Assembly: GCA_001600455.1 (NCBI GenBank) | Contig: BCKC01000009.1 | Span: forward strand, 1,116,001-1,180,000 | DNA length: 64,000 bases | Origin: Endocalyx cinctus | Lineage: Eukaryota; Ascomycota; Sordariomycetes; Amphisphaeriales; Apiosporaceae | Direction: 5' to 3' | In this document: piece by piece, positions 45,801-58,555 of the stretch | Layout of the letters: every line of letters begins with the position of its first letter | How positions within the stretch are numbered: position 1 is the first letter of the stretch | Translations under genes and position numbers: made by a program | Notes under the pieces: generated by a model | Seen by the model: only the letters and a program-made list of their open reading frames with translations | Database searches by the model: none | Told to the model about the DNA's origin: nothing

Positions 45801-46508
45801 GCAGACATTCTTCCACCCTCCACCCCTATCTTCTGTGGGCTTAGGAGGCTTCCACTTCCATGACCACTCAAAAGTAACAGATGAACTCCCACCAGTGGAG
45901 TAATCACCGACCAACTCTACATTTGCGTTTTTATGCAGATTTGGGTCGGCGTGAAACTCTCTGGTAACAAGGTTGTCAACTTCTTTCGTTGTCGAGGCAT
46001 AAACGTAGGTGAGGCCGTTTATGCTGGTATCGGCACTAGTTCCATTTGCCTCTTGACGAACAATAAAGGTGAAGGTAAATACAAGCTCGTCGTCGTTATT
46101 CAATTTTAGGAGGAAGTTCGTTATCGGGGCGGGTTCAGGGTCCTAGCATAAAATGATTACGGTTAGACGAGGCTATTCTGGGATGGATCAAGTATTTGAG
46201 GATATAGTTTGCGCGGGACGAACCTGAATGAAATCTACAGGTGAGTTTTCGCCGATGGCTCGTGTGGCATTTGCCCTCGTCGCAGGAAAGGAATTTGGAA
46301 CGACGGCGATAGTGGTACGCTTGCGTGGGCAGTTTATAAGTAGGGAGGAGATAGACACTATAAAAAGTTAGTAGGCGCATCCCACGCGCAATCATGCAAG
46401 TATGCGGGGTGACGAGGCAGAAGAAATGTAAAATATTGACGGACATCGATTTTGATCTCTTAAATAAATGGCGGCGCCATCATCAGGTTTACTACTGATG
46501 TTACCCAT
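42858..46508 (-). CDS. csx2: BAR-PH-ArfGAP domain protein, Csx2 type, six exons
   Basis: GTPase-activating protein for Arf GTPases, acting on Golgi/endosome membranes. Exons 46508-46445, 46357-46224, 46142-45798, 45745-45679, 45621-44256, 44190-42858; 1102 aa. The N-terminus MGNISSKPDDGAAIYL is a possible N-myristoylation site (MGxxxS). An N-terminal region (VTFEWSWKWKPPK) found in fungal relatives precedes the BAR domain (about 270-500: FRATIKALEQKTGNM, AIDHYFDKIAKEIL, YYAYVSRYLGQRQDS). The PH domain (about 620-735) spans the last intron (GWHKFWVVLDQGKL). The ArfGAP zinc finger is CADC-x17-CIEC (C830, C833, C851, C854) with arginine finger in GIHRSLG (R859). Two donors are non-standard, GTCCGT after exon 1 and GTCTGT after exon 4, yet both introns have good branch sites (CTAAC, CTGAC) and all phases agree. 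Exons 1-4 are short and easily missed; a start inside exon 5 would lose about 230 residues. Confidence 0.9.
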
Positions 46509-49241
46509 GATTATGGGGTTCAGCGGACAAAGAGCCCGCGACGAAGGTGAAACGGAATCAGAAGTATTTTTTTTGAGAGATTGATAATATGTTGTAATGA
46601 ATGTGTAGAGGAAGAATGGGTATATAGAAAAGAGAGCTATCAAACTAATTGAAAAGAAAAGAAGTAGAATAACAAGAGGATTTCTATATAGTATGGATTG
46701 TTTTGTTACATTAAGAAAGTTTGAATATCTGGTCGATATCAATGTCAAAGTCAATGCAGTTGATATTATTATTATTTTTTTGAGGATCAGGGTGAATATA
46801 GGATGTGGTTGTATGTATTCGTACGTAAACGTGCATATACCATAGAAGAGAGAGGGAAAGTTCTAAAGATAGAGGAAGCGGCAGAGTACCAATAGTATAC
46901 TTTAAGCCTGTTTATCTGCCTGTTCGCCTGTAATTTTTTGGCGGGGTTATTTTATATGCGGCAGGCAATATACAGAACTGGGTTTAGCAGAGTTTAAGTA
47001 TATACTACTTGCGAAGTAGTTAGATATTCGCCTACAGTAGTAGATATTATACCGTTAATAAAGGGTATCCTAGTATCTTAGTGGAATTAGGTACCTATTT
47101 AGGTACCAAATACTAAAAATTTAGTAGTAGTCTGCTACCGAAAGAAAAGAAAAAAAAAAAAAGATCAAAAGTCATAAGGCTCATTCCAATCAGCAGACGA
47201 GGCAACCATCTTCATAATATTTTGGTCACGCTAATCTTTTTTAAAAAGGACATAGTATTCACTCTCTTTCTCTATTCTGTTTTATCTTTCTTATTACCGG
47301 CATATACGATTTACGTACGTACCCATTATGTTATTATTAGTATATCGAAATTTGTATGTTAGACCAGACACGAGGTTTATGTGAGGCAGTGTATATAAGG
47401 CATAGACAAATGGGGCACAAAAAAAAAGAGGGAAAAAGAAGACGAGAGATATACAAGTAAGAAGTTATATGAAGAGCAAGGCTAAACCTGAGTCCGAATA
47501 TGAGTCTGAATCTATACGTAAGTCAAGACAAGTCAAACCCTTCTCTCTTTACATAACTCTCGTTAATATATAACAAATAATTCGTTCGCTTGGTTTCCAG
47601 ACAATGTCTTTTTTTTTTTGTCTTTCTTTCTCTCTTTCTTCCTATTATGCAGGTGTTTGATTGTAACACAAACCTGCGGGGTCTATTAGCGCACGCCTTT
47701 TACCATTATCCATTACCTATCCATTATCTTCTTTGCATCTTCCTTTTTATGTACCTATCCCTAGGTATCTTGGTAGATATGTACATCTTCCATTACTACG
47801 AGTGTTACCTGCAGCCCACCTTGGTGTACTAGTTAAAACCCTTCTATCCATTATTAATAATTATACCATAAGACCCTACACTAAATCTCAATTACCCCTG
47901 ACAGCCCCTGTTCCTCATGTGATATGTACTTACATACATTAGGTTTGTTTTCCTTGGAGATCTGGTACACATCTGGACATATGCCTACTAACTATAATGA
48001 CACTAGAACTATCTTAATAGTGTGTTTTACCAACGTACATCAAGTTGGGACTTTTACCTGAGCCGTGCCGCTTTTAATAACTTAACTTGAGCTCGACCTG
48101 AGAGCTGGGCCCGGTTTTACATAAGCTTAAAATAAATAAGCTCGCATAACTTTAAATACGTCACCGTAAATAAGCCGTAACAAACGGAAAGTACAGTAAT
48201 TGAAAAGCGTAAGCGACCATTCAGCCATTCAGAACTTCTAAAGCAATCACTCCTTAAAGTCCTGGACACAATCCCGATCGACGGACGCGTAAAAGATTGC
48301 TGTCTGTTCGCGGCATTATTTATATTCATAATGATAGCCCGGACTGAATATCGGCTTCAAAATCTATTGCACTGCTTATAATCCCGGCATACTAAATTTC
48401 CCCGTTATGTATCAGGGCAAGAATAACAAATCGCTTCGGAACGGTATCCGTAGTGTAGTAGAATTTATAGGCAATCAGGATGAAAGCGGAGGGCCGGCAA
48501 CCTTATAAAAAGAGGTAGTTCGTTCACTCCCCGGTGTATTGACCCCCCGCATCCGAAAACCTTCTCGAGGGTCATATAGAAACTTTTCTCTCCGTATTTG
48601 GCGTGGCTGCCCTCGTGAAAATGGAGAGCTGCCCGTACAATCGCTTCACCGAGACTTACTAGATGGGGGCCCCGTGCCAGGTAACAGTTTTGGCATAGAT
48701 GCTTTCATCGTCTTCGACCCTTCTGCTTGGTCTTCTATTATCCAACTTGGTATGATATCTGGTGGAAGTGAGCTATCCAATCTTCGGATATCATTCGTTG
48801 GCTCGGTGTATTCACATATGCTATTTCAATGAAATTCTGATGTTACGGCCTTTTTTTTTTTTTTTTTTTGAACGGTCACTAATTCTATCGAGTGGCGCAG
48901 TCGCGGCATTCTGCATGTTGGTACTTGTTGGAAGAGGGGGCTCTTGGGCGCTTCTCTTCCAATCCCGATTTGCTAGAACAACAGTATAACATACTTATAA
49001 TTAATTGAATATTGTTAAGCCTGCCCTATGGCATACAGTCGAATGAGACCCTACCAGTCATCCAAGAGCCTTGTGTAAAAAGAGAAGCGTGGGTCACACA
49101 GTTTCACGCTTCTTTCCTTAAATTGTGCTTCTCTGATCTAGAAAAATACTGTTTCTCGGCTCTTGCAAGGCTATATTTATTTATATCTTCGTCTCTTACA
49201 ATATACATCGTGGGTTATTTGCCACTCCGCGTTTGTAAAGA
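46509..49241. other. 2.7 kb AT-rich intergenic region
   Basis: ArfGAP promoter at left, then simple sequence and T-runs (an 18-20 nt poly-T near 48850). A GC-richer island at about 48530-48790 has open frames on both strands that I cannot assign; the minus frame containing DSSLPPDIIPSWIIEDQ looks slightly protein-like and might be another decayed gene. Confidence 0.5.
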
Positions 49242-51013
49242 ATGGGCATTTCGTATATCCAGCTCGGAGCGGTTCTATTGCTGCTATCTATTTCTCTAGT
49301 GTATCTTCTCGTCACGTCTCGTTCGAATCGTCAAAATGAAGACGATGGCTTATTTACTGCATTTCCTACCGTCGGTCTGCGTGGCGAATGGCTCTTCAGA
49401 AAACGGGCGGCAGTCCGATCCTTATAGAAGACAGCAGAATGAGCCTCTAAAGGTTATGTGAAGGTAACACCCACGCACTATCCGTGCATATATCATCACC
49501 GTTAATCTGATTTAAAAACGTAGTTTACGAAGCATAGCTCGCCTTATCTGATTCAAACCTTAGACCGAGGCGTAGTAGTAACACTACCCCCCTAGACAGA
49601 TGAAGGTATTAAAATTACCGGAGGACCGACTCGACGTGTTCGGTACCCTCCAGGAGCAAATCCAAGCGAAACATACCGTTCGTGACGAAAGGGTGATGTA
49701 CGATCCCTATCATCGGCACTTGATTCCAAGTCAGCTCACGCGAGAGTTGGAACACCTCACTGAGCCAGTGGTCAACGAGATCAGTGATGCTTTCAGACAC
49801 CTCTGGGGCACTCGAGAAGAGTGGACGGGGATTTCGGTTTGGCAGACATGCTTTTACGTGGTTGCCAGAGCTTCAAATTCGGCTTTCTGTAGCGCTCCCT
49901 TATGTAAGTTTTCATTAAACCAATCTATTGAAGTTTCATGTATTAACATAACCCAGGCAGTGATGAGCACCTGATAGAAATACTCGAAGGCCAGTCGGTC
50001 GCGATTTTTGGCGGTGCTATGCTGATTAGCATCATTCCGGAGCTACTTCAACCGCTTTTCGGGTCTCTGGTGAGGCTATGGTGTATGTATTATGCTAAGA
50101 AATTTACCAAGATATGCACTCCATATATTGAACAGAGAATCAGTCAAACGATAGAAACTAGTTCTGGAGAAAACAAGAACCAAAAACATCGAGTAAGCCG
50201 GCTATTTATAAGTTTAAAACAGAACCATTGCTATCACCAAACTAACTTAGAAGCACAGAGATGGACTGCAGTTGATCATTGACGAAGCCATTTCCCGCAA
50301 CGATCCTACGCAGTTATTTTCGAAGCTCATTGAGGATCGACTCCTCATAACTAATAATGTAACATTAAACGGTATAACCTTTACCGCACACCATGTTATC
50401 CTAAGTCTTGTCTCCAGCGATCCATCCTTAGGGTATATTGAAACTTTACGCGAGGAATGCCACAAGACTTTGACAGACGCAGGAGGAAAATGGAGTGTAG
50501 AAGCGGTTCGAAAGCTCAAACTTTTAGACTCTACGATCCGAGAAGTCATGAGGATCGCACCGTTTAGTTCTATTGCTATACCTAGAACAGTCAGTTGGCC
50601 TTACGAACCAGTCGTACCAATAGTAATGCTAACGATGATACGTGTTTTCAGGTAGTCGACCCGCAGGGTATATCGATCGAACATGATGACTCGAACGTTT
50701 TCATTCCCCGGGGCACTGTTTTAGCCTTGCCAATGGAGAGCATACATAACGACGATGACCTATTTCCCGATGCGCAAAATTTCAGACCCTCAGATTCATA
50801 AATTCCGAAGTCATACCTGGCCAATCTGATGGACACACTTATACGACTTCTAAATCTGCAACTACGCCGGATGATCAGTTTCTAGGGTTTGGAACAAGTA
50901 AACATCCTTGCCCGGGCCGTTTTCTGGCTGTCTATGAAATGAAGTTAATCTTAGCATACATATTGTTCAACTACGATATTGAATTATCGGAAGGAAAAGC
51001 CACAGCGAACTAA
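49242..51013 (+). pseudogene. Decayed cytochrome P450 gene
   Basis: Blocks of a fungal P450 occur in order but the gene is broken. Block 1 (49242-49427): ATG, hydrophobic anchor, then FPTVGLRGEW, ended by TAG. A frame change at about 49440-49450 follows, then a gap where roughly 30 residues expected before the next block are missing. Block 2 (49600-49903): KLPEDRLDVFGTLQEQIQ, RDPYH-type VMYDPYHRHLIP. Block 3 (49957-50192) and block 4 (50251-50589) are joined by plausible introns; block 4 has ETLREECHKTL and the K-helix DSTIREVMRIAPF, but the I-helix lacks the usual acid/Thr signature. Block 5 (from 50652): IPRGTVLALPMESIH, then a one-base frameshift at about 50790 with an immediate stop; the haem region in the shifted frame reads LGFGTSKHPCPGRF, Ser replacing the conserved Gly. 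It ends at an early TAA. Splice borders still intact suggest recent decay. Confidence 0.8.
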
Positions 51014-52647
51014 TATGCTAGGAATAAAAGCCCCCAAAACTGATGTTGTGCTAAAGGTGCGAAGACGTTTGCAGTAATGAGTTATCTGATGCTCATACGG
51101 TACTTAGAATAGGGGTGGGTGGTGGTGGTAAGACAGCGGTGGACTCTCCAGATTACATAGCTGGGCTTGGAGATTTGACCAGAATGTTCTTGTATCATGT
51201 CCTCCATGCTTCAATATATCCTGAAAAAATTAGGCAAGGCTGATCTATTGGTTGGCATAATTACTTGTTAATCAGTACGGCCAGGACGCGGAGTTATGTG
51301 TGAGAATCTATTGGGCAGTGATGTTTTGAATGAGTATGGTTATTCGCAACTTGATTCCCTCCCTTAAAAGCAGCAATCTTGGAGGTGCGCTAACCTGATT
51401 TGTAGTGTTTTGGACAAGAATCATAGAACGTATTCCGTATATTACGGTGTTGGGTGTATAAGATATTCAATACCGTCTCACAGGACTGACAGTCCACTAC
51501 TGTATAGTAAGGGCGTTTCATATAATCTAACCGTATCGAGTTTCAACTAATATATTTAGTAATTAATTAATTAATCTAATTCTTCCCTGAAAGACACTCG
51601 TTAGTTTTAAAATAGTAAAAAGGGCAGAAGGGCTAAGCTAGGGACTCACTTCATACTACATAGTTTGTAAGAAGAAATATGCCTGGAACAGACATTATAT
51701 ACTACTAAATACTCATTGTTTTTTTTAGGTCATCAATATAATAAATAGTAGGGATCAGCTGAATTTCTTCGGTAGGTATGGGTAATATGACCAATGGATA
51801 TAAACCAAAGTCATAAAAGATGTGAATTCATCCTAATATCCTCTGCCCAACACTTATTACTGAGATATATGTACTAACCTATATCAATTTACTTTGTAGG
51901 ATATCCGTATACTATGTAAATCTGAGCCTACTGCTTTTAACCTGACTGACTGACTCCCCGAGTTATATTCCTCGCCTTTCCCAGGTATTATACTAAAATA
52001 TAAAGATAAATCTGCATATACCTATCTATCTACCTAGGTATTCTAACCTTCAGACCGTACATACTAACGTACGTACATAATGTCTTATTTGATAATATGC
52101 AGGTATCCGCATGGTACTTTAGCCCCTCATTTCTCAGACAATGCACTTCATACCCTTGAATTGTTCCCCTTTTAGTACAAATATGACGTTGGCAGCCCTC
52201 GTAATGGATAAGGTCGAAAACTACCTAAGCGCCTAAACCATCTTACCTACGGTATGATATAGTATTTCTCGACCGACATTTACTATGTACTATGTATAGC
52301 ATAGGCTAACCGACATCCATCTCTCTACCCATATCACTCATATCACCCTCAATACCCAAAATTCTCATTTGAAGTAACTTAAAGGTCAGGTACGGGCAGA
52401 AATTCGTTTGCTCATAAACCCTACTTTGAACTTATTTCACGTATCACATAACCTTTTTTTCAAGCTACCTAAGTACCGGGGGTATTATACGACTTAACAA
52501 TATAAATTAATACGAGCCCTCACCCTTTTCCACCGCCAAGACCGACGACATCTTTGCCTCCTCCATTTCTAATAAAATATGACCTTCACATGATCCGATC
52601 ATTCGCTATATCGCTGAACCACAAATTTTCGAATCCCCTCGCATAAT
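51014..52647. other. AT-rich intergenic region, UNC13 promoter
   Basis: No coding frame seen. Many short TA- and CTAC-rich palindromic stretches (for example around 52020-52080). The last 200 bp, C-rich on the plus strand, should be the promoter and leader of the UNC13 homologue. Confidence 0.55.
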
Positions 52648-55600
52648 ATGTCTTCAGCATCTAGGAAATCCTATCAGCAGCGCCGTATTGATAGTCTTAA
52701 GGGTGGCGACAGAAGAAGCCGCGCCGGTTCGAATGCGAGAGCCATAGCCGTTAATCACGATGATGCCTATACCTACGCCCTCCGCGTCGCATACCTCCAT
52801 TACCTTCTCCAGCCCAAGACGAAGCGAAAGCAATGGGTTGCCGCTCCAAAACCGGCACAACGAGCCCACAGTATCAACATAGGCGACCTCGTGAAAGAGT
52901 TCGTACCCAGCAATGCTAGCAGCGTTAAGCTTCCCCATAGCTTTCGGGGTCATTTAGAAAAACGAATTGAGCGAGTTGTCACCGGGACCGAAAGATTGCC
53001 GGGCTACAACGATGCCGCCGTCAAGAAAACGTTTGCTCAAGCGTACACCGCTTTTACCGATCAGGCTTTTCGAAAAAGTATTGATAAAGAGCGCAAGATC
53101 GAACCGTTGATTCTAATCTTCTATTCTGCCGCTACCAAGGCATGTAGTATGGGACATGAACGTGCCGATGATGGGTGGAAGCTCCTCGTCGATCGTCACG
53201 TCGCTCTCTTTATAAGACTAGTCATTCATATATTACGAGATCAGGGTAACGATCGTGACAAGCCGGAACTCATGAGCAGATTGAGCACTCTCGAAAATAA
53301 ACTTCTTACGAATGACCAAAATCTGTTCATCAATAATTCGGCTGATTCTGGGAAAATGGTTGAAGTCATCGTACCGCTCAGTTACGATGTAAAAGATATG
53401 CCTATGGTTCAGGCCGTTGCTAAGATATTTGGCTTATCACCTTCTGATGTTCAGAAGCACATTGATGCTCAACGGCCGAATTGGACCGAAGAAGCGGCCT
53501 TGAAAGACTTGAAATCTTACCAACTTCGACTGAACTCCAACATGAGCGGAGCCTTAAGAAGTCAGGATTTTGACGTTGAAGAAGCATACCATGATTGGAA
53601 GAAAGCGGAGGCTCCCTTTCTGTCCCAGATGATGCTTGAAATATTGACCGCAAAACCGGAATTGGCTAAGACATCATCCCCCTTCGGTGCGCCTTCTGAT
53701 AAGCCTTTACCCTCCAGTCCTAATGCCGAAGATCAGGCATACTCTGAAATGGGCAGGGTTCTCTCCAGTCCAAACCGGACTTCTATTTATGGCATCGATC
53801 CTTCCCTAATAGCCGCTATGACGCTCGATGACACCAGTAGCATTAGAGCCGTAGATGACACACCCTATACTTTTATTCCTCCTGATCCTCGTGAGTTTCT
53901 AAAGGTCATTTCGAACTACGCTATGGAGTTTGATGCTATGCATGGTGGGGAAGAACAAGAAGGCCCCTTTTCGAAGCAATCGCTTGACCTTCTGACCGAG
54001 TTATGTGTTCGATGGCGAATTCCTCAGGCCACTCGTTTGGTAGTGTTCTTAGAGGTAGCTGCACGTAGGTTTACGGATACTCTGTTCACGGTGATTGATC
54101 TGGACAATGCATTTGAGCTGGTCAAGTTGCCCCAGCCAGAGGTCAAGAAACCGCCACCCATTTACCTACACAATGAAACTCTTGAAACCATAGATAGGGG
54201 AAGGTGGACGATGGTAGATTTTACCGTATACCAGCAAACGATATACACGCTCCACGATGCGCTTCTTCGAGAGCTTTACGACATTCTTATGAGATGCTAC
54301 GAGCCAAAACCCCCATCCGCGGGGCCGTCGGTACACGTGCTGCAGAACCACATCTTTAACGACCCAAGCTTTTCGCGGAAGGAAGAAGACGCTTTGGAAT
54401 ACACGAAGCTTCTTCAGGCTGGCCTGACACAGCAAGCTGCGGAAGTGTACCGCGGCTTCTTGGATGCCCAGGTCCCACAGAGTCACCAAGATTGGGACTT
54501 CACTCACGTAAAAGCACTCGGAGACGATGTTGTCAAGCTTTCCGAGAAGATTCAAAAACGTTACAGGAAAAATCCAGAAATCATGGGAGTCAACCCCATG
54601 ACCGTGCTTGCGGAGACTATTTTTCCTAGTTTCGAAGATGATGCCCATGACCTTGTTAAGAAAATTATACAAGTTTCGCGGGAGAGGGGTGAGGAGCTTG
54701 GTCTCGAGGATGGTCTTCAGTTATATAAAAACTTGGTCGAGATTCGCCGCATCCACCGGTCAACACTCCCCAGCCGGCCCTTCACTTTTGATATTGAAGA
54801 ATTACTTGTAGATTTTGTCTGGCGCTGGATTCACAATGCAGAAGAGCGTGTGGAGGAGTACGTGGAGGAGGCTATTAAACAAGATCAATTTCAAGTCAGA
54901 AGTCACGGGCAAGGACATATCACACTCGACTCCGAGCGTCACAGTCATTCGATCATCGACATGTTCCAGATGTTTAATCAGACACTGGATCAAGTCTTCC
55001 AACTTGAATGGGACAATGACGTTCATCATGCTCGGTTTATGACGACCTTATCGAAAATACTCGCAAATAGCTTAGGCCGATATTGTGAAGTTATCGAGCA
55101 GCGGTTCGTAAAGGAGATGGATACTCCGAGACCGAACGAGAGGGAGGCTGCCGCCGCTGCGCAAACAACTCAAGGAAGATTCATGCAGTATGCTAAGGAC
55201 GCATGGAATACGAAAGACAGGATAGAACCCTTTCAATTCTACCCAGAGGTATGTTCAACATCATCTACCCTGACCCAACCTCTCGCACACTAACAAGAAA
55301 ACTCTAGTCTCTGGTGAAATTGAATAATATCGAATGGGCTATGCAAGAATTAGACAAACTTGAGAAGGCCATGAACGTAGATGCTTGTGCAGCAATCCTA
55401 GAGAAAGTCGACGGCCCTAAGAAGGCAGTTAGACGGCCGGCTAAGTACGTCTTCACTATCAAGGTTGTTGAGGCGGAAGAACTCAAGGCATGTGATCCGA
55501 CCGGTTTGAGCGATCCCTACGTGGTTCTCGTAGACGAGTACCAAAAGCGACTACACAAGACAAGAGTTATTATGAAAAGCTTGAGCCCTCGATGGGACGA

Positions 55601-56871
55601 GTCTGTGGATGTCACAGTGTCGTCAGCTTTGAACATAATCGCTACTATCTGGGACTACGACACTTTTGGAGATCACGATTTCGTTGGGAGAACATCCTTG
55701 AAACTTGATCCAATTCATTTCAGCGACTATTTACCAAGAGAATTCTGGCTCGACCTCGATACTCAAGGTCGAATTTTATTACGTGTGAGCATGGAAGGAG
55801 AACGTGACGATATCCAATTCTATTTCGGCAAGGCTTTCCGACATTTGAAGAGAACTGAACGTGATATGGTGCGCAAGATCACAGACAAGGTAAGGAGATT
55901 ATTCCCGACGCTTTCTACACTCAAGATGGCAAGTTACTAATATTCTACTCTAGCTTTCGAGACAGATCACCACATCTCTATCATGCGAGTCGTTGCGGAA
56001 TTTACTAGGGAGAAATCTGGCCTCGCAGGTCAACTCGTTTTTCAAGCGGTCATCTACCATGCCACAGCTGACCGATGCCGATGTTGAGAACGCGTTACAG
56101 TCGTTATTCTCGTATTTCAATGACAACTTCGCAACGATGAAGGAGACGCTGACAGATGCTACCATGGTGGCGGTCATGACACGCTTGTGGAAGGAGGTAC
56201 TCCTAGCCATCGAAGCGATCGTTGTACCGCCTCTGTCTGAAAAGCCATCCGCCCAACGCCCTCTCTCCGAACGCGAGCTCGAAGTCGTATTCAAGTGGCT
56301 CAAGCTGCTTTTCGCCTTCTTTAACGCGCAAGACGAGGACGGCGAGGTCCTCGGTGTGCCGGCGGAAGTCCTCAGATCGCCTAAGTATCACGAGCTCAAC
56401 TCACTCAACTTCTTCTACTTTGATAGTACCGACAACCTGATCCGCACCTCGGAGCGCATGGCAGCGGCCACGGCCCAGCGCCAGCAGCAACAGCTCCAGA
56501 GCCAGCTCAGCCAAAACCGGCTCTCGGCGCCGGCGTCCCTGGGCGTCGCGGCCAGTTCGGCAGGTCCAGCCTTCGCGAGTATGGGCACCATCCGCAGAGG
56601 CAAGAGCATCATGATGAGCCGCAACCTGGGAACCATGCGCCGCGCCAAGGAGGAAAAGCGCAGGGAGGCCCAGGCCGAACCCTCGGACGACATGATCCTT
56701 CGCATCCTGCGTATGCGACCCGAGGCGACCGGCTACCTCAAGGAGCGCCACCGCCAGAAAGAGCGCATGGCGGCGGCGGCCGCTGCCGCCATGATCGTCA
56801 AGCAGAGCGTGACTCAGGGTTGGAACAACGCTGGTGCTGGCTTTGGCAGGGGAGGCGTGCCTCGACGCTGA
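52648..56871 (+). CDS. ync13: UNC13/Munc13 homologue with MUN and C2 domains
   Basis: Fungal Munc13 relative (Ync13 of fission yeast), tethering or priming secretory vesicles at sites of growth and septation. Exons 52648-55248, 55308-55889, 55954-56871; 1366 aa. N-terminus: basic tail, then AYTYALRVAYLHYLLQPK typical of the family. The long helical MUN region spans both sides of the C2 domain: MUN1 about 430-800 and MUN2 about 1060-1170 (DADVENALQSLFSYFNDNF, VMTRLWKEVLLAIEAIVVP). The C2 domain is about 914-1010: VFTIKVVEAEELKACDPTG, SDPYVVLVD and IWDYDTFGDHDFVG. Aspartates D930, D936, D983, D985 and D991 occupy calcium-loop positions, so calcium/phospholipid binding is possible. The C-terminus is Gln- then Arg/Met-rich (QRQQQQLQSQLSQ; MRPEATGYLKERHRQK). 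Start is the first ATG of the frame, matching family length. Confident family call. Confidence 0.92.
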
Positions 56872-58064
56872 GGTTTTAGAACAAAACAGGATATTTCGAA
56901 TATTATAAAAGAGAGAGGATACGAGTGAGGTATAATGAGCTTGGTTTCTGAGGATTTTCCCTTGCCCGTCACAATCGGCGCATGTCGTGTCGTCACTGGA
57001 TTGGAACAAATGAATGAATGACTGGGTAACGCCCCTCGCGATTTTGCGAGGCTTGACGGCTCCGTAAAACCCACTTGCGATGGGGAGGTAAGGATTTGGC
57101 AGTAACGAGAGATTTACTAAAAGAGAGAGAGAGAAACGTACGATTTACCTACACGATGGTGAGGACCGCTGTTCGTCATCATAATCGTTACAAAGGACTA
57201 CCTCTTTATTCTACAGCCGCGCGGGTGCGCTGACATGGATACAGAGTCATCTTTTTTTTCAAGGCGTTTCTGTTGATCTTTTGCTGTTCTCGTCAATCAA
57301 TGTCGTATTTGTTTGCATTAACTCTACCCCACGTATTTGTTGTTTTTCCTGTTTTCTTGCGGGCTGCTTATTTTTTTAAAAAAGAAAGAAAGCAAAAAAG
57401 GTCTACAAATATTTCAACTGGTTAAATAATGAAATGGGGATCGGTTGTTGTCGTTGTCATCGTTTTTTTTTTTTTATGCTCGCTTATCGCGCGTGGTTGG
57501 GGGNGTTTTTTTTTCTGTTATGATTTCATCTGATACCCTCACGAAGCAAGCTTTGGAGGTTGGTAAGAGGAGGAGGAGAGGGAGAGAAGAGGACTAGAAC
57601 GTATTTTATTAGGTTTAATGAGTAGACGAGATCTCGAAATAATAGACGAAGGAGATTAGGTAGCTAGTGGTTTTCAATTGAACTCTTTTTTATGTCCCGT
57701 ATACTTATTTCAATCATTACTTAGACATAGTATGTAGTTGATCAGAAACAGAATAGTATCATGCCATACCCAAGAGCGAGGTTAGGGTATCAAAAAGAGT
57801 GATTGGAAAATAATAAATAGCCCGTGATCCGAACCATGCGAGAATCAACCCTTTCCGCCAGGGGTACTTTTTTTTTTTTTCGACTCCGGCACTGAATGCT
57901 CTCACTCGACGTCACTGACGTACATGCTGTGCCAGGCCGGGTCTCCGCTATCCTCAAAGCACGTACGCAGCGTAGTGGAACTTACTTGCACTGTTAAACC
58001 GTTCTGTCACATCTCACCCGGCTTCCACTTCAAACACGCAGCTCAACAACAAGGAAAGGGGGAA

Positions 58065-58080
58065 GGGGGGGGGGGGGGGG
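58065..58080 (+). repeat. Poly-G run (16 G), G-quadruplex candidate
   Basis: Preceded by AAAGGGGGAA and followed 20-30 bp later by a further run of seven G, giving enough G-tracts for a quadruplex on the plus strand. Confidence 0.85.
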
Positions 58081-58269
58081 CTAGATGGGCATTTGAAAGG
58101 GGGGGCTGAACAAGGACAAACGTTCTACGATTAGCCAGCACATATTTTACTTTTTTTTGTTAAGTCTTACAAACAATTTCAAACCGGTCAAGATTTATTT
58201 ATGCCTCAAATAAAGTTTTGGTTTTGTTTGTTTTGTGTCTATAATCGGCGAGCCGGATTGCAACGATGA

Positions 58270-58296
58270 AGAGAGAGAGAGAGAGAGAGAGAGAGG
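58270..58296 (+). repeat. (GA)n microsatellite
   Basis: About thirteen GA units, on the plus strand. A shorter GA tract lies at about 57123-57134. Confidence 0.9.
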
Positions 58297-58520
58297 GCTA
58301 GAACTCTAGCATTAGGGCACGAACAAAGTAGCATATAGCATGTCCCCCCAAAAAAAACAAGAGACGTCTAGAACTTTCTTTCTTTATCCAACTATCTGAA
58401 TCGGTCTTTTCCCCTCCTACACCATGCGGCGCAACGCTGGGTTCATTAACGATCCCAGCACTGGGCACGGGCGCGGGCGCGGGCATCGAGATGTTCGCAT
58501 AAAAGAGGTCCCAGGTATGC

Positions 58521-58555
58521 ACCCCCCTCCCCCCTTCTTTTCCTCCCCCCCCCCC
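58521..58555 (-). repeat. C-rich tract, minus-strand G-quadruplex candidate
   Basis: CCCCCC, CCCCCC and an 11-C run separated by T-rich spacers of two to nine bases; the complementary strand therefore has several G-tracts in a row. Confidence 0.85.
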
